64,000 bases of DNA from Parerythrobacter jejuensis (GTDB lineage Bacteria > Pseudomonadota > Alphaproteobacteria > Sphingomonadales > Sphingomonadaceae). The notes beneath the pieces are model-generated. The model was not told where the DNA came from, made no database searches, and worked only from the letters and a program-made list of their open reading frames with translations. The translations under genes were made by a program, and so were the position numbers. Positions 43,671-53,057 of this stretch are shown here, one piece after another. The first letter of the stretch is position 1. Each line of letters opens with the position of its first letter. Location of the stretch: contig NZ_BAAAZF010000001.1 in assembly GCF_039536765.1 (NCBI RefSeq), positions 1,674,001 through 1,738,000 of the forward strand. The letters are read 5' to 3'.

Positions 43671-44792
43671 ATGAGGAAACTCGTCATCGGAATGGCGATG
43701 GCCTCCACTGCCCTCGCATCACCGGCCTTGGCCCGTGACGATGCTTGGTACGTCGAGGTAGACGGCGGCGTCATGGTCGTCGAAGACATCGATCTCAACG
43801 TCAACGGCAACAACGACTCGCTGACAGTCGCAACCACCGAAGGCTACGACTTCGGCGGCATCGTCGGGTATGACTTCGGTCCTGTCCGTCTTGAAGCCGA
43901 AGCAAGCTACCGTGAAGCAGAAGTTGATGGCGTCAATGTTGGTACTGCAGGCTTCCCTGCAGGCCCGGCTGGCCGTCTTGCTCCGTCGGGCGCTTACCCG
44001 GCCAATGGTAGCGTCAGCTCGCTGAGCTTCATGGTCAACGGTCTCGCGGACTTCGGTCCCGACGACGGTATCCAGGGTTTCGTCGGTGGCGGTATCGGTG
44101 TTGCACGCACTGACATCAATGCAACGATCAATACCACTGGCACTGCCGGTCTCGACGATTCCGACAGCGGTCTTGCATGGCAGATCATTGGCGGCATCCG
44201 CGCACCGCTGAACGATAACTGGGACGTCGGTCTCAAGTATCGCATGTTCACGGCTGAAAATGTGGTACTGGTGGATCGCTCAGGTCGCACGGTCGACGAC
44301 AAGTTCCGGTCGCACTCCATTCTTGGAACGCTGACCTATAACTTTGGCTCGGCTCCGCCTCCCCCGCCACCTCCGCCGCCGCCGCCTCCGCCGCCGCCTC
44401 CACCACCCCCGCCGCCGCCGCCGCCTCCAGCTGCGCCGACGTGCAACACGGGTCCTTACATCGTATTCTTCGATTGGGATGAGTCGGCAATCACTCCGGA
44501 AGCAGCGACGATTCTGAACAATGCAGTTACGGCATATGCCAACTGTGGTTCGGCTTCGGTCATGCTTGCTGGTCACGCAGATGCGTCGGGCTCCAAGACT
44601 TACAACGTGGGCCTGTCCCAGCGTCGTAACGCCTCGGTTCGCGATTACCTGTCAGGTCGCGGCATCCCTGATGCCCGTATCAGCAGCGAAGCGTTTGGTG
44701 AAACCCAGCTTCGCGTTCCGACCGCAGACGGCGTTCGCGAACTGCAGAACCGTCGCGTGGAAGTTACTTACGGTCCGGGTTCGGGCATGTAA
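43671..44792 (+). CDS. OmpA-family outer membrane protein with polyproline linker
   Basis: 373 residues. Signal peptide (cleaved after LASPALA), an eight-strand barrel-like domain (about 23-225; YDFGGIVGYDFGPVRLEAEA, GGIGVARTDINATINT, DNWDVGLKYRMFT), a run of 25 consecutive prolines (about 228-252), then the OmpA peptidoglycan-binding domain (about 255-373; YIVFFDWDESAITPEAATIL, GHADASGSKTYNVGLSQRR with the conserved Asp and Arg). It anchors the outer membrane to the wall. Right flank of the GTA cluster. Confidence 0.94.
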   Translation: MRKLVIGMAMASTALASPALARDDAWYVEVDGGVMVVEDIDLNVNGNNDSLTVATTEGYDFGGIVGYDFGPVRLEAEASYREAEVDGVNVGTAGFPAGPAGRLAPSGAYPANGSVSSLSFMVNGLADFGPDDGIQGFVGGGIGVARTDINATINTTGTAGLDDSDSGLAWQIIGGIRAPLNDNWDVGLKYRMFTAENVVLVDRSGRTVDDKFRSHSILGTLTYNFGSAPPPPPPPPPPPPPPPPPPPPPPPPPAAPTCNTGPYIVFFDWDESAITPEAATILNNAVTAYANCGSASVMLAGHADASGSKTYNVGLSQRRNASVRDYLSGRGIPDARISSEAFGETQLRVPTADGVRELQNRRVEVTYGPGSGM

Positions 44793-44820
44793 GCCAAGCT
44801 TTTACGAGCAAAATGAATTG

Positions 44821-44847
44821 GGGGCCGGAGCAATCCGGCCCCTTTTT
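44821..44847 (+). terminator. Intrinsic terminator after the ompA-like gene
   Basis: GGGGCCGGA, loop GCAA, TCCGGCCCC, then TTTTT: perfect 9-bp stem with T-run, 28 bp after the stop codon. Confidence 0.9.
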
Positions 44848-44883
44848 CGTTATAGGGTCAGGTGAACAACACAGGACCTCTTT

Positions 44884-45411
44884 ATGAAACTCTTTGCTGT
44901 CGCGGCTATGGCTGCCCTCCCTTTGCTCGCATCCTGTTCAACAGCGAGCCAGCTACCAACCGAGCGGCTTGGTAGCGCGACGGTCAGCCTCAGCAACGGC
45001 GTACCTGCCGGGACGGCCCAGCTGTTGGCGACCGGTGATATTGTATCTCTGACCGTGGCAGTTTCCGGCATCCCTGCCGGCCCGCATGGATTCCACCTTC
45101 ATACGACCGGGAGGTGCGAGCGGCCTGGATTCCAATCCGCCGGCGGGCATCTCAATCCTACGGGTGAAGGCCACGGCCTCGAGGATGATGATGGAAGCCA
45201 CTTGGGTGACCTGCCCAACCTTGTCGCACAATCAACAGGCCTCACAACAAAGACGGTAATGCTGCGTGGCACCAGACAGATGATCCTGACCGAATTGTTC
45301 GATCAAGACGGCACCGCAGTCATGATACACGCTGATCCCGATGACGGCACTAGCGAACCCTCCGGCAATGCCGGGCGACGGATCGCCTGCGGCGTGCTCA
45401 AACGCAGCTAG
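44884..45411 (+). CDS. sodC: Cu/Zn superoxide dismutase family lipoprotein
   Basis: 175 residues with a lipoprotein-type signal (LLASC). All Cu/Zn ligands are present: GFHLHTTG (two Cu His), GGHLNPTGEGHG (bridging and Zn His), GSHLGDLPN (Zn His and Asp) and VMIHADPDD (Cu His), plus the disulfide cysteines in GRCERP and RRIACGVL. Periplasmic or outer-membrane defence against superoxide. Confidence 0.92.
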   Translation: MKLFAVAAMAALPLLASCSTASQLPTERLGSATVSLSNGVPAGTAQLLATGDIVSLTVAVSGIPAGPHGFHLHTTGRCERPGFQSAGGHLNPTGEGHGLEDDDGSHLGDLPNLVAQSTGLTTKTVMLRGTRQMILTELFDQDGTAVMIHADPDDGTSEPSGNAGRRIACGVLKRS

Positions 45412-45427
45412 AGCTAGAGCAAGAGCT

Positions 45428-47002
45428 TTAGACAGCCTCGCCCGCCGCGCGAGCGCGTTCGAGCAATGTCCTCTCTGCCTCAGGCACGGTTCTATATGCC
45501 ACAAATAGCAAGATCAGACCGATAGGTACCGCTACCAGAAGGCTCAGTCCTCCCGTCGAGAGGCTATCCGTCACGGTGGATACCTGCCCTGCCAGATAAG
45601 GCCCAAGGGCCAGGCCAACCAGGGTGGTCGAGAGGAAGAAGGTCGCTGTTGCCGTCCCGCGCATGCGGGGAAGCACCAGATCCTGAGTTGTGGCCGCAGC
45701 TCCGCCGAGGGCAGAACTGCCAAACAGAGACTGCAAGAACGCGGCGATATAGAACACGACCGGATCCTGCGCCGTAAACATGATGTAGAGAAACGGCGCT
45801 GCACCGACGAGACCGACCGCAACCATGATCAGGCGCCCAGCCGGATTGCGTTTGCGCAACCAGTCTGCTGCCCATCCACCGAGCACCACACCAAGAAAGC
45901 CACCTGCGGCTCCGGGTCCGCCAATCCAGAAGCCCGCCAAAGCCGGTGCTTCGCCAAGGATACGAATGGCATAGGGGGCAGCCCAGAATGACGCCGCATA
46001 TGACATGAACGCCACCATGCCGTATCCCAGGATAGTCGTCAGGAATGCTGGGGTACCCCAGATCAACTTGAAGGCTGCCTCATCGCGGCGCTTCAAGGTC
46101 GAAGCCCAGGAGAAGATGGCGTAGTACCCGATCCCGACAGCAATCCATTGCTGGTAGTTGCCGGTAAGCTCAGCGAGCGCGAATGCGGTACCGCCGATGA
46201 CCAGTGCCCCGGCAAGGTTGATCAAGATGCCGCGCGTCCCAGCCTGGGCCGCACCGATAAGCGTGAAAGGCGGAATGACAGCCACCAGCTCGCGCAAAAA
46301 GCCGCGGAAAGGATCTTTGACTGGTTCTGCAATCAATCCTTCGCTCTGCCCACGCAGCGGTTCGCGCAGAGTGAAAACAAGCATTGCGAGCAGCAAGCCA
46401 GGCAGACCGACGAGAATGAAGGCGGCTTGCCATCCGGCCAGACCTAATGGCGCGTCGACTGGATATGACTCGTTCCAACGCTCCACGATCGCACCGCCGA
46501 TCAGCAGTGAAACGCCGCCACCGATATAAAGGCCGGACGAGTAAATCGCGAGCGCAGTGGCCCGCATCTTCTTGGGAAACCAGTCTGAAATCAGCGAATA
46601 GGCACTCGGGCTCGCCGTCGCCTCACCCACACCCACACCAATCCGGGCCACACTGAGAGCGGTGAAGCTCTTGGCGAAGCCAGAGAGCACAGTGAATGCC
46701 GACCAAATCGCAAGGCCTGCCGTCATCAAGCGAACCCGGTGCCAACTGTCAGCCAGCTTGCCGAGCGGAATGCCAAAGAGAGCATAGAAAACGCCAAACG
46801 CTGTCCCGTAGAGGAAGCCGATCTGGTCATCGCGCAAGCCGAGATCTGCCTTGATATCCTCAGCCAGGATCGAAATGATGTTTCGGTCTACAAAGTTGAG
46901 GACATAGACGATCACCAAGATGCCCAGTGCGTACCAGCTATATGCGGGCACCTTCTCGGTTTGCGATGCGGCGACGGGCGCTTGATCGTCAGATTCGCTC
47001 AC
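45428..47002 (-). CDS. MFS transporter, spinster-like
   Basis: 524 residues, twelve predicted helices. MFS signatures are GTAFGVFYALFGIPLGKLAD between helices 2 and 3 and RIGVGVGEATASPSAYSLIS in helix 4-5, the latter typical of spinster-type carriers. Substrate unknown; related proteins are often linked to lipids or aromatic compounds. Its start overlaps the queC stop by 4 bp, so it is co-transcribed with queC, though a role in queuosine precursor transport is only a guess. Confidence 0.88.
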   Translation of the reverse strand: MSESDDQAPVAASQTEKVPAYSWYALGILVIVYVLNFVDRNIISILAEDIKADLGLRDDQIGFLYGTAFGVFYALFGIPLGKLADSWHRVRLMTAGLAIWSAFTVLSGFAKSFTALSVARIGVGVGEATASPSAYSLISDWFPKKMRATALAIYSSGLYIGGGVSLLIGGAIVERWNESYPVDAPLGLAGWQAAFILVGLPGLLLAMLVFTLREPLRGQSEGLIAEPVKDPFRGFLRELVAVIPPFTLIGAAQAGTRGILINLAGALVIGGTAFALAELTGNYQQWIAVGIGYYAIFSWASTLKRRDEAAFKLIWGTPAFLTTILGYGMVAFMSYAASFWAAPYAIRILGEAPALAGFWIGGPGAAGGFLGVVLGGWAADWLRKRNPAGRLIMVAVGLVGAAPFLYIMFTAQDPVVFYIAAFLQSLFGSSALGGAAATTQDLVLPRMRGTATATFFLSTTLVGLALGPYLAGQVSTVTDSLSTGGLSLLVAVPIGLILLFVAYRTVPEAERTLLERARAAGEAV

Positions 47003-47718
47003 ACATTCTCTCCCTGGATCGGCGGAGCATCCGCCGGATACATCAAACCATCAGTCAAACCGGCTTCGCTAAATCCCTTGCGGCGCAAGCGACAGCTGTC
47101 ACACGCACCGCAGGGTTGTGCCCCTGGGAGCGGATCGTAGCACGACCAGCTCCATGCTGAATCCAGCCCAAGCCGATCTGCCTCACGTGCAATGTCGGCC
47201 TTGGTCATATTCTGCAAGGGGGTATGGATATGAAAGGGTGCACCTTCTTCAACCCCAGCTTTGGTCGCGAGATTCGCCGTCGCGGCGAAACTCTCGATAA
47301 ATTCGGGCCGGCAGTCGGGATAGCCGGAGTAATCGAGCGCATTCACGCCAATAAACAGGTCGCGCGCGCCTGATGCCTCGGCAAAAGCGGTCGTCAATGA
47401 CAGGAAGACGAGGTTTCGAGCGGGAACGTAAGTTACAGGTATATCATCCGCGACGCCCGTCTTGGGAACATCGATATCGGCAGTAAGCGCCGAACCACCG
47501 AATTTGCGAAGATCGAGGGATATTTCAACGTGTCGCTCAGCTCCAAGCTTCGTCGCAATAACGCTGGCGGCGTCCAGTTCGATCCTGTGGCGTTGGCCAT
47601 AGTCAATCGAGAGCGCATGAATGGCAAAACCCTGCTCGCGCGCGATGGCTGCCGTAACCATGGAATCAAGGCCGCCCGAAAGCAGGACAGCTGCCGCCTT
47701 GCGCGAATTGCCACTCAT
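46999..47718 (-). CDS. queC: 7-cyano-7-deazaguanine synthase QueC
   Basis: 239 residues. PP-loop ATPase motif VLLSGGLDSMVTAAIA, substrate region YVPARNLVFLSLTTAFAEAS, and the C-terminal zinc site SCYDPLPGAQPCGACDSCRL. It converts 7-carboxy-7-deazaguanine to preQ0 in queuosine synthesis. gluQRS at 13555 in the same window acts on finished Q-tRNA. Confidence 0.96.
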   Translation of the reverse strand: MSGNSRKAAAVLLSGGLDSMVTAAIAREQGFAIHALSIDYGQRHRIELDAASVIATKLGAERHVEISLDLRKFGGSALTADIDVPKTGVADDIPVTYVPARNLVFLSLTTAFAEASGARDLFIGVNALDYSGYPDCRPEFIESFAATANLATKAGVEEGAPFHIHTPLQNMTKADIAREADRLGLDSAWSWSCYDPLPGAQPCGACDSCRLRRKGFSEAGLTDGLMYPADAPPIQGENV

Positions 47719-47763
47719 TAGTTGCGGCTAGCGCAGAACCATCCGGCGCCCAAGCGCAAAGTT

Positions 47764-48186
47764 CTACCGACAGGCCCCGACCCGGCGACCTTCGGCTGTG
47801 AATGAGAATGGCAGCCCACCCTCGATGCCCTGAGACTCGATCTGGACCAGCAGATTGCTTTCGCGGCGAATACTCGTTCTTCCGTAGCCATTCCCACGGC
47901 AGGTATATTGCACGGTCACTTCTGCTTGCCCGTCCTCGACGACAAACCGATTGCATTTCGGCGTCCGGTGGCGAAGCTGGATAAGGTCACGGCCACTACC
48001 CAGGCAAAGTTTGCGTGCAGGCGAGCCATCACGATAGCGAATCTCCCACTCACCTGGTTGCAGTTTGTCCAGCATGGCGAGCGAAGGTGCCTGCGCCTGG
48101 GTCGGCACAGTCAACGCAACAATGGATGCACCCAAAGCAATCACTGCCGATTGCAGCCGGGCGCGAGAGAGCATTTTCATATCCAT
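47764..48186 (-). CDS. DUF3617-like exported protein
   Basis: 140 residues with a signal peptide (SAVIALGASIVALTVPTQAQ). The mature part has the DUF3617 elements LDKLQPGEWEIRYRDG, a CLG pair, CNRFVVEDGQAEVTVQYTC and RGNGYG. These small periplasmic proteins are abundant in sphingomonads and have no known function. Start at MDMKMLSRAR or two codons later. Confidence 0.72.
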   Translation of the reverse strand: MDMKMLSRARLQSAVIALGASIVALTVPTQAQAPSLAMLDKLQPGEWEIRYRDGSPARKLCLGSGRDLIQLRHRTPKCNRFVVEDGQAEVTVQYTCRGNGYGRTSIRRESNLLVQIESQGIEGGLPFSFTAEGRRVGACR

Positions 48187-48262
48187 CCCTTCGCCTGGCG
48201 ACCTCACAATTTCATAGATTTACAAGCTTTGCGGCAATCTGAACAGCCGCAACTTCGAAACG

Positions 48263-49165
48263 TCAGACCGCCACGGAGAAAAGCTTCGAACAAAAGGCGC
48301 AATCGACCACGATAACGCCCTCGTCATTGCGCATGGCATCCCGCTCTGCAGGCGGGAAGCGGCCGAGAACTTGCTCGTAATGCTCGGCAGAACAGCGGCA
48401 CCCGCGTGACAGAGCAGCGCCATGCTGTGTCCTGATTTCGTCCTCCTCGTGGAAGAGCCGCCACACCAGGGCTTCCATAGACAAAGCCGGATCCAGCAAT
48501 TCATCATGGCGAATGCTGCCCGCCATAACCGAAACGTACTCCCATTCGGGATGGTCCAAGCGAACATGCAGTCGTTCGCGACCTTCCTCGCCATCGGCAA
48601 GGTGTTGCACCAGCATGCCAGCCCCGACACAACCACTGTCGCCAGATTTGATGGCGACACGAATCAGCGTTGGCACCTGCTCTGACTGCACGAAATAGCT
48701 CTCGCAAGCCTGCGAAAGGCTCTCGCCCTCCAGCGGCACGATGCCTTGATAGCGGCCTCGTTCGTCTGCCATGTCGAATGTGATCGCGAGATAGCCTTCG
48801 CCAAATAGCGCTGAGAGCGACGGGTTCGCGCCCAACGCTCCGAACCGGCCCTCGTCAAAATCGACATAGCCACGGACTTCACCATTGCGGAAATCACATA
48901 CGAGCAGATTGACGACGCCGCCCTTGGTCTGGGCCTGCATCGTCATTTGCCCCTGATCCTGCTTGACCAGGCTGCCGATCAATGTTGCCAGCACCAAGGC
49001 TTCGGCCAGCAAGTGTGTGATCGCAGGGGGATAGTCATGGGCCGACAAGACCGTTTCAAGCACATCATCGAGCCTCACCACCCGCCCGCGCACATCGCGC
49101 GAGGGGATCGTGAACCCCAGGGTTCGATCCGAGAAAATCTCTGTTGGCTGCTGCATGGGCGACAT
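48263..49165 (-). CDS. hslO: Redox-regulated chaperone Hsp33
   Basis: 300 residues. N-terminal Hsp33 fold (LAEALVLATLIGSLVKQDQG, MTMQAQTKGGVVNLLVCDFR) and C-terminal redox switch with CRC and CAFC cysteine pairs (SRGCRCSAEHYEQVL; VVDCAFCSKLF). Oxidation releases zinc and activates the holdase. Start placed at MSPMQQPTEI; 35 earlier codons overlap the argF region upstream. Downstream of argD-argF with a 37-bp gap, an arrangement common in alphaproteobacteria. Confidence 0.93.
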   Translation of the reverse strand: MSPMQQPTEIFSDRTLGFTIPSRDVRGRVVRLDDVLETVLSAHDYPPAITHLLAEALVLATLIGSLVKQDQGQMTMQAQTKGGVVNLLVCDFRNGEVRGYVDFDEGRFGALGANPSLSALFGEGYLAITFDMADERGRYQGIVPLEGESLSQACESYFVQSEQVPTLIRVAIKSGDSGCVGAGMLVQHLADGEEGRERLHVRLDHPEWEYVSVMAGSIRHDELLDPALSMEALVWRLFHEEDEIRTQHGAALSRGCRCSAEHYEQVLGRFPPAERDAMRNDEGVIVVDCAFCSKLFSVAV

Positions 49166-49202
49166 ATGGGGTGGCTCAGGCAGAAAGAAAGCCTGCCAGC
49201 CT

Positions 49203-50132
49203 CTAGAGCTTTCCCAGAGCCCACAGCAGGATCGACTTCTGGGCGTGAACCCTGTTTTCAGCCTCGTCAAAAACGACAGACTGCGGGCCCTCGATAACCT
49301 CTTGTGTCACTTCTTCCCCAACATGGGCGGGTAAGCAGTGAAGGAAAATGGCATCTGCCTTGGCCTGCGCCATCAGATTGGCATCAACCCGAAAGGGGCT
49401 CATCGCTTCGATCTTTGTCGTCGCATGGTCCTGTCCCATCGAAACCCAAGTGTCGGTGACCACCACGTCGGCCCCGTCTGCGGCTGCAACAGGATCGTCT
49501 GTTAGCGTCACCGTTGCACCACCGTCACGCGCCATCGCGACGAATTCTTCGTCCGGCTCGAAACCCTTTGGGGTGCCGATCCGGACATTGAATTTCATCA
49601 GGCCGGCAGCTTCCAGCACCGAGTGCAGGACATTGTTGCCATCACCGAGCCACGCCATCTCGAGCCCGGGCAATGGCTTGCCCCGCTCGATAATTGTGAG
49701 CAGATCGGCGACAATCTGGCAGGGGTGGGATCGATCGGTCAAACCGTTGATGACCGGCACACTGGCATACCGGGCCATTTCCTCGATCTTGTCATGATCA
49801 TCGGTCCGGATCATGATCGCGTCGACCATCCGGCTCAGGACCCGAGCCGTGTCCGCGATCGATTCGCCCCGTCCCAGCTGCATCGAGCCGGAATCCATGA
49901 CCATGGCGCTGCCGCCCAACTGGCGCATGGCCATGTCAAAACTGACGCGCGTCCGGGTAGAGCTTTTCTCGAAAATCATCGCCAGCACATGGCCATCCAG
50001 CGGCGCGTCTGCATCAGACCGACCACGCGGCCAGGTAGTCCGTGCCGATTTGCGATCTTGCGCATCATTGATCATCGCCGCGATCGCATTGCCGCCTGCA
50101 TCCGACAGATCGAGGAGGTGCCGGATGGTCAT
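49203..50132 (-). CDS. argF: Ornithine carbamoyltransferase
   Basis: 309 residues. Carbamoyl phosphate motif [22 protein letters not shown] in [11 protein letters not shown], ornithine loop and the HCLPAH motif in [13 protein letters not shown]. It makes citrulline in arginine synthesis. Its first base coincides with the last base of argD (1-bp overlap), so the two are coupled. Confidence 0.97.
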   Translation of the reverse strand: MTIRHLLDLSDAGGNAIAAMINDAQDRKSARTTWPRGRSDADAPLDGHVLAMIFEKSSTRTRVSFDMAMRQLGGSAMVMDSGSMQLGRGESIADTARVLSRMVDAIMIRTDDHDKIEEMARYASVPVINGLTDRSHPCQIVADLLTIIERGKPLPGLEMAWLGDGNNVLHSVLEAAGLMKFNVRIGTPKGFEPDEEFVAMARDGGATVTLTDDPVAAADGADVVVTDTWVSMGQDHATTKIEAMSPFRVDANLMAQAKADAIFLHCLPAHVGEEVTQEVIEGPQSVVFDEAENRVHAQKSILLWALGKL

Positions 50133-51325
50133 CAGGCTGCCTCAGGGATCACGTAGTCAGACGCACCGGCGGAAAGCTTCTCGAAAAACTCGTCTATTTC
50201 CGCGTCACCGATCACCAACGGGGGCAAGACGCGCAAGGTGTTGTCCCCGGCAGCGACCGTCAGCAACTTATGGTGGTCACGCAGATGGACAAAGAACGGG
50301 CGGCTTTCGACCTTCATCTTGATCCCGAGCATCAGGCCTTTGCCGCGAACGAGCTCGAAGAGATCCGGATAATTGCCGATGAATTGCTCGAGCCGGGCGC
50401 GGATGCGCTCTCCCTTCTCACGCACTTCGGCCATAAACTCATCATTCGCGACAGCGTCCATGACGGCCATGCCCGCAGCCATAGCCAGCGGATTGCCGCC
50501 ATAGGTCGATCCATGGGTGCCAAAGGTCATGCCCCGTGCAGCCTTTTCGGTCGCCAGCGTCGCACCAAAGGGAAATCCGCCGCCGATGCCCTTGGCCGTC
50601 GCCAGGATATCAGGCACGATCCCGTATTGCTCATAAGCATACAGAGTTCCGGTCCGTGCCACGCCGCATTGCACTTCATCGAGCACCAGCATCAGGTCAT
50701 GTTCGTCGCACAGTGCGCGCAAGCCGGTCATGAACGCGTCCGAAGCCGGACGTATACCACCTTCACCCTGAATCGGTTCGACCAGGAAGCCGGCTGTTTT
50801 TGGCCCGACCATGGATTTGGCCATCTCCAGATTGTCGAACTCGCAATACTGGAAACCCTCGAGCAGGGGCAGGAAGCCCTTGTGCATCTTTTCCTGATTG
50901 GAGGCAGAGATGGTCGCCATCGTGCGCCCGTGAAAGGCATTGGTGAAGGTGATCAGTTCCGTGCGTTTCGGATTGCCATCTGCATGCTGGTGATAGGCAC
51001 GAGCCGCCTTGATCGCCGCCTCGACAGCTTCGGCACCCGAATTGGTGAAGAAAACGGTATCGGCAAAGGTCTTCTCTACCAGCCGCGCGGCCAATTGCTC
51101 GCCTTGCGGGCTGCCATAGAGGTTGGAGACATGCATCAACGTCTCGGCCTGATTCTGGATCGCGCCGATCAGACCCGGATGCGAATGCCCCAGCAAGTTG
51201 ACCGCGATACCGCTGGCAAAATCGAGGTAACGGATGCCGTCTTCATCAATCAGGTGACAGTGCTCGCCGCGAACCGGGCGAACCCCGCACCGGGGATAGA
51301 CGGGCATAAGCGGTGTGATAGCCAT
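50132..51325 (-). CDS. argD: Acetylornithine aminotransferase
   Basis: 397 residues, PLP class III aminotransferase: [46 protein letters not shown] and the PLP Lys in [14 protein letters not shown]. It interconverts N-acetylglutamate semialdehyde and acetylornithine; it may also serve succinyldiaminopimelate. First gene of the argD-argF-hslO operon. Confidence 0.95.
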   Translation of the reverse strand: MAITPLMPVYPRCGVRPVRGEHCHLIDEDGIRYLDFASGIAVNLLGHSHPGLIGAIQNQAETLMHVSNLYGSPQGEQLAARLVEKTFADTVFFTNSGAEAVEAAIKAARAYHQHADGNPKRTELITFTNAFHGRTMATISASNQEKMHKGFLPLLEGFQYCEFDNLEMAKSMVGPKTAGFLVEPIQGEGGIRPASDAFMTGLRALCDEHDLMLVLDEVQCGVARTGTLYAYEQYGIVPDILATAKGIGGGFPFGATLATEKAARGMTFGTHGSTYGGNPLAMAAGMAVMDAVANDEFMAEVREKGERIRARLEQFIGNYPDLFELVRGKGLMLGIKMKVESRPFFVHLRDHHKLLTVAAGDNTLRVLPPLVIGDAEIDEFFEKLSAGASDYVIPEAA

Positions 51326-51448
51326 GAGACGATGTTCCTCGAGAATTCAATTTCAAACAACAAATGGCGACCTCCGCAGAGGCCGCCATTTGCAATTGTC
51401 TATGCGCTTCGCCGCGCCCGGTCAAACAGGCTGGCAAGAAGCGGGCTG

Positions 51449-52261
51449 TCAGCCTTCGGCCGGAACCAGGTTGACTGCCGAATGCTTGCCTCGTCGGTCA
51501 ACTTCGAGGTCGAATTCGTAGCGCTCGCCCTCATTGATCTGGCTCAGGCCGGACCGTTCGACAGCACTGATATGTACGAATGCATCAGGCTGGCCATCAT
51601 CCCGTACCAGGAAGCCGAAACCCTTCATTGAATTGAAGAATTTCACGGTGCCGGTTGCCTTTTCGCCGGTAAGCTCGCGCTGCGGCGGGCCTCCGCGATC
51701 GCCTTCGGGAGCGCGTCCACCGCCGCCCTGCACTTCGATCACATCGCCCACAATCTGCAGATCCTGTGCGGAAATCTTGCCGCCACGATCGATCAGGTTG
51801 AATTCGAGGCCCTGACCTTCGGCCAATCCTTCCAGTCCGGCGCGTTCTACGGCGCTGATATGTACAAACACATCTTCGCCGCCCTCATCCTGCTGGATGA
51901 AGCCGAAGCCCTTTTGCGAGTTGAAGAATTTTACGGTGCCTTTGCCGGTACCGACAACCTGGGCCGGCATGCGGTTGAAACCGCCGCCACCGCCGCCGCC
52001 GCCACTACCGCCGCCGCCACGCGGACCGCCGCCGAAGCCGCCACGACCTCCGCCGCCGCCGCCGCCATAGCCACCACGGTCACCGCCACCGCCGCCGAAG
52101 CGGTCTCCACCGCCTCCGCCAAACCGGTCGCCGCCACCGCCAAAGCGATCACCGCCGCCGCCGAAATCGCCGCCACCGCCGGGAAACGGTTCGTATCCAT
52201 CTTCACCGAAACCATCCCGCTTGTCGCGTCCGCGACCGCGGCGCCCTCTATCGTAACCCAT
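51449..52261 (-). CDS. Double cold-shock-domain protein with glycine-rich arm
   Basis: 270 residues. About 1-95 is Gly/Arg/Asp-rich disordered sequence with tandem DRFGGGG units. Two cold-shock domains follow: CSD1 about 107-172 ([30 protein letters not shown]) and CSD2 about 203-268 ([30 protein letters not shown]), each with RNP1 and RNP2. It should bind RNA/ssDNA, melting structures or antiterminating. Double-CSD proteins are normal in alphaproteobacteria; the long RGG-like arm is less so. Confidence 0.92.
   Translation of the reverse strand: MGYDRGRRGRGRDKRDGFGEDGYEPFPGGGGDFGGGGDRFGGGGDRFGGGGGDRFGGGGGDRGGYGGGGGGGRGGFGGGPRGGGGSGGGGGGGGFNRMPAQVVGTGKGTVKFFNSQKGFGFIQQDEGGEDVFVHISAVERAGLEGLAEGQGLEFNLIDRGGKISAQDLQIVGDVIEVQGGGGRAPEGDRGGPPQRELTGEKATGTVKFFNSMKGFGFLVRDDGQPDAFVHISAVERSGLSQINEGERYEFDLEVDRRGKHSAVNLVPAEG
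52035..52185 (-). repeat. Tandem repeats encoding DRFGGGG units
   Basis: Imperfect in-frame repeats of 21-24 bp built of GGN glycine codons plus GAC-CGC-TTT, four or five copies, in the 5' third of the cold-shock gene. The copies differ mainly in the number of glycines, as slippage would produce. Confidence 0.7.
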
Positions 52262-52616
52262 AACTCAATTCGTACCTTGTCAAGCGCGCCCCGTCAGTCT
52301 CGATACGGCTGGCCTGGACGGCGAGGCTGGCCGATCGTCAGGTGGAAGTGACCGGACAATTGCCGGATTCTCCACCCACAGATTTTCATTCATAGCGCAG
52401 AAAGGCGCAGCAGGCGAATGTTTTAGCGTCGCAGCGTAGTATCGCGTTCAAATGTGACAATTCCATAACCAGCCACAGCAATGTTCGCGTGACGCTTTAC
52501 TGTGCAATCCGCTGCTTGCGATTGGACAATTGCAGGGGCATTGACGATGGCGAAGGGGTCGCGGCTGATAGTCAACGCGGCACCCAATGCACGACCATAA
52601 TTCCGGAGCTTTGATC
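52262..52616. other. 355-bp intergenic region
   Basis: Divergent promoter region between the cold-shock gene and the DUF442-type gene. A TTGACA lies on the minus strand close to the cold-shock start (about 52276-52281). I see no convincing coding frame, RNA gene or terminator. Confidence 0.5.
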
Positions 52617-53057
52617 ATGAGCGATTTCCGCGCCTTGTCCGAAACCACGATGGCAAGTCCGCAAATCACACCTGCTGACGTGCAGGAAGCCTGCGATCAA
52701 GGCGTTACCTTGATCATAAATAACCGCCCTGACGGCGAGGAAGCTTCCCAGCCTGAAGGTTCCGCGATCGAGGATGCGGCGCGCGCTGCCGGCTTGGACT
52801 ATGTCGCGATTCCTGTAACTTCGGCCGGTTTTAGCGAGCCTCAGGTCGCGGCAATGCGCGCGGCGCTGGACGGGGCCGCGGGCAAGGTTCTTGCCTATTG
52901 CCGGTCAGGCACCCGCTCGACATTGCTATGGTCGCTGGCACAGTCGAGCGCAGGTGTTGATCCGGAAGCGATCTCCGCCGCAGCGGCCAACGCCGGCTAT
53001 GATGTCAGCCCGATTCGTCCCGCGATGGATATGTTCGCGGCCCGGTCCAAGGGCTGA
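52617..53057 (+). CDS. TIGR01244-family phosphatase/sulfur transferase-like protein (DUF442)
   Basis: 146 residues. Typical N-terminus for the family (SPQITPADVQEACDQGVTLI, INNRPDGE), IEDAARAAGLDYVAIPVTSA, and a Cys-X5-Arg P-loop CRSGTRS. The fold is that of cysteine phosphatases; homologues next to persulfide dioxygenases act in sulfide detoxification, but none is present here. ATG 52617 is preceded by a GGAG site. Confidence 0.85.
   Translation: MSDFRALSETTMASPQITPADVQEACDQGVTLIINNRPDGEEASQPEGSAIEDAARAAGLDYVAIPVTSAGFSEPQVAAMRAALDGAAGKVLAYCRSGTRSTLLWSLAQSSAGVDPEAISAAAANAGYDVSPIRPAMDMFAARSKG

Noticed and set aside
44248-44490. Open frames on minus opposite the polyproline linker
   Set aside because: Reverse complements of CCN repeats give Arg/Gly/Ala runs; artefact of the repeat.
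50270-51631. 453-codon open frame on plus opposite argD and beyond
   Set aside because: Antisense to argD, with His/Arg-rich low-complexity translation and no ribosome binding site; argD itself is unambiguous.
51860-52351. Ala/Thr-rich open frame on plus opposite the glycine-rich arm of the cold-shock gene
   Set aside because: It is the complement of glycine-codon repeats (GCC/ACC), which always gives poly-Ala/Thr; no start signal.
52448-52669. Small Cys-rich open frame on minus in the 355-bp intergenic gap
   Set aside because: Overlaps the start of the plus-strand DUF442-type gene, lacks a ribosome binding site and has no family resemblance.
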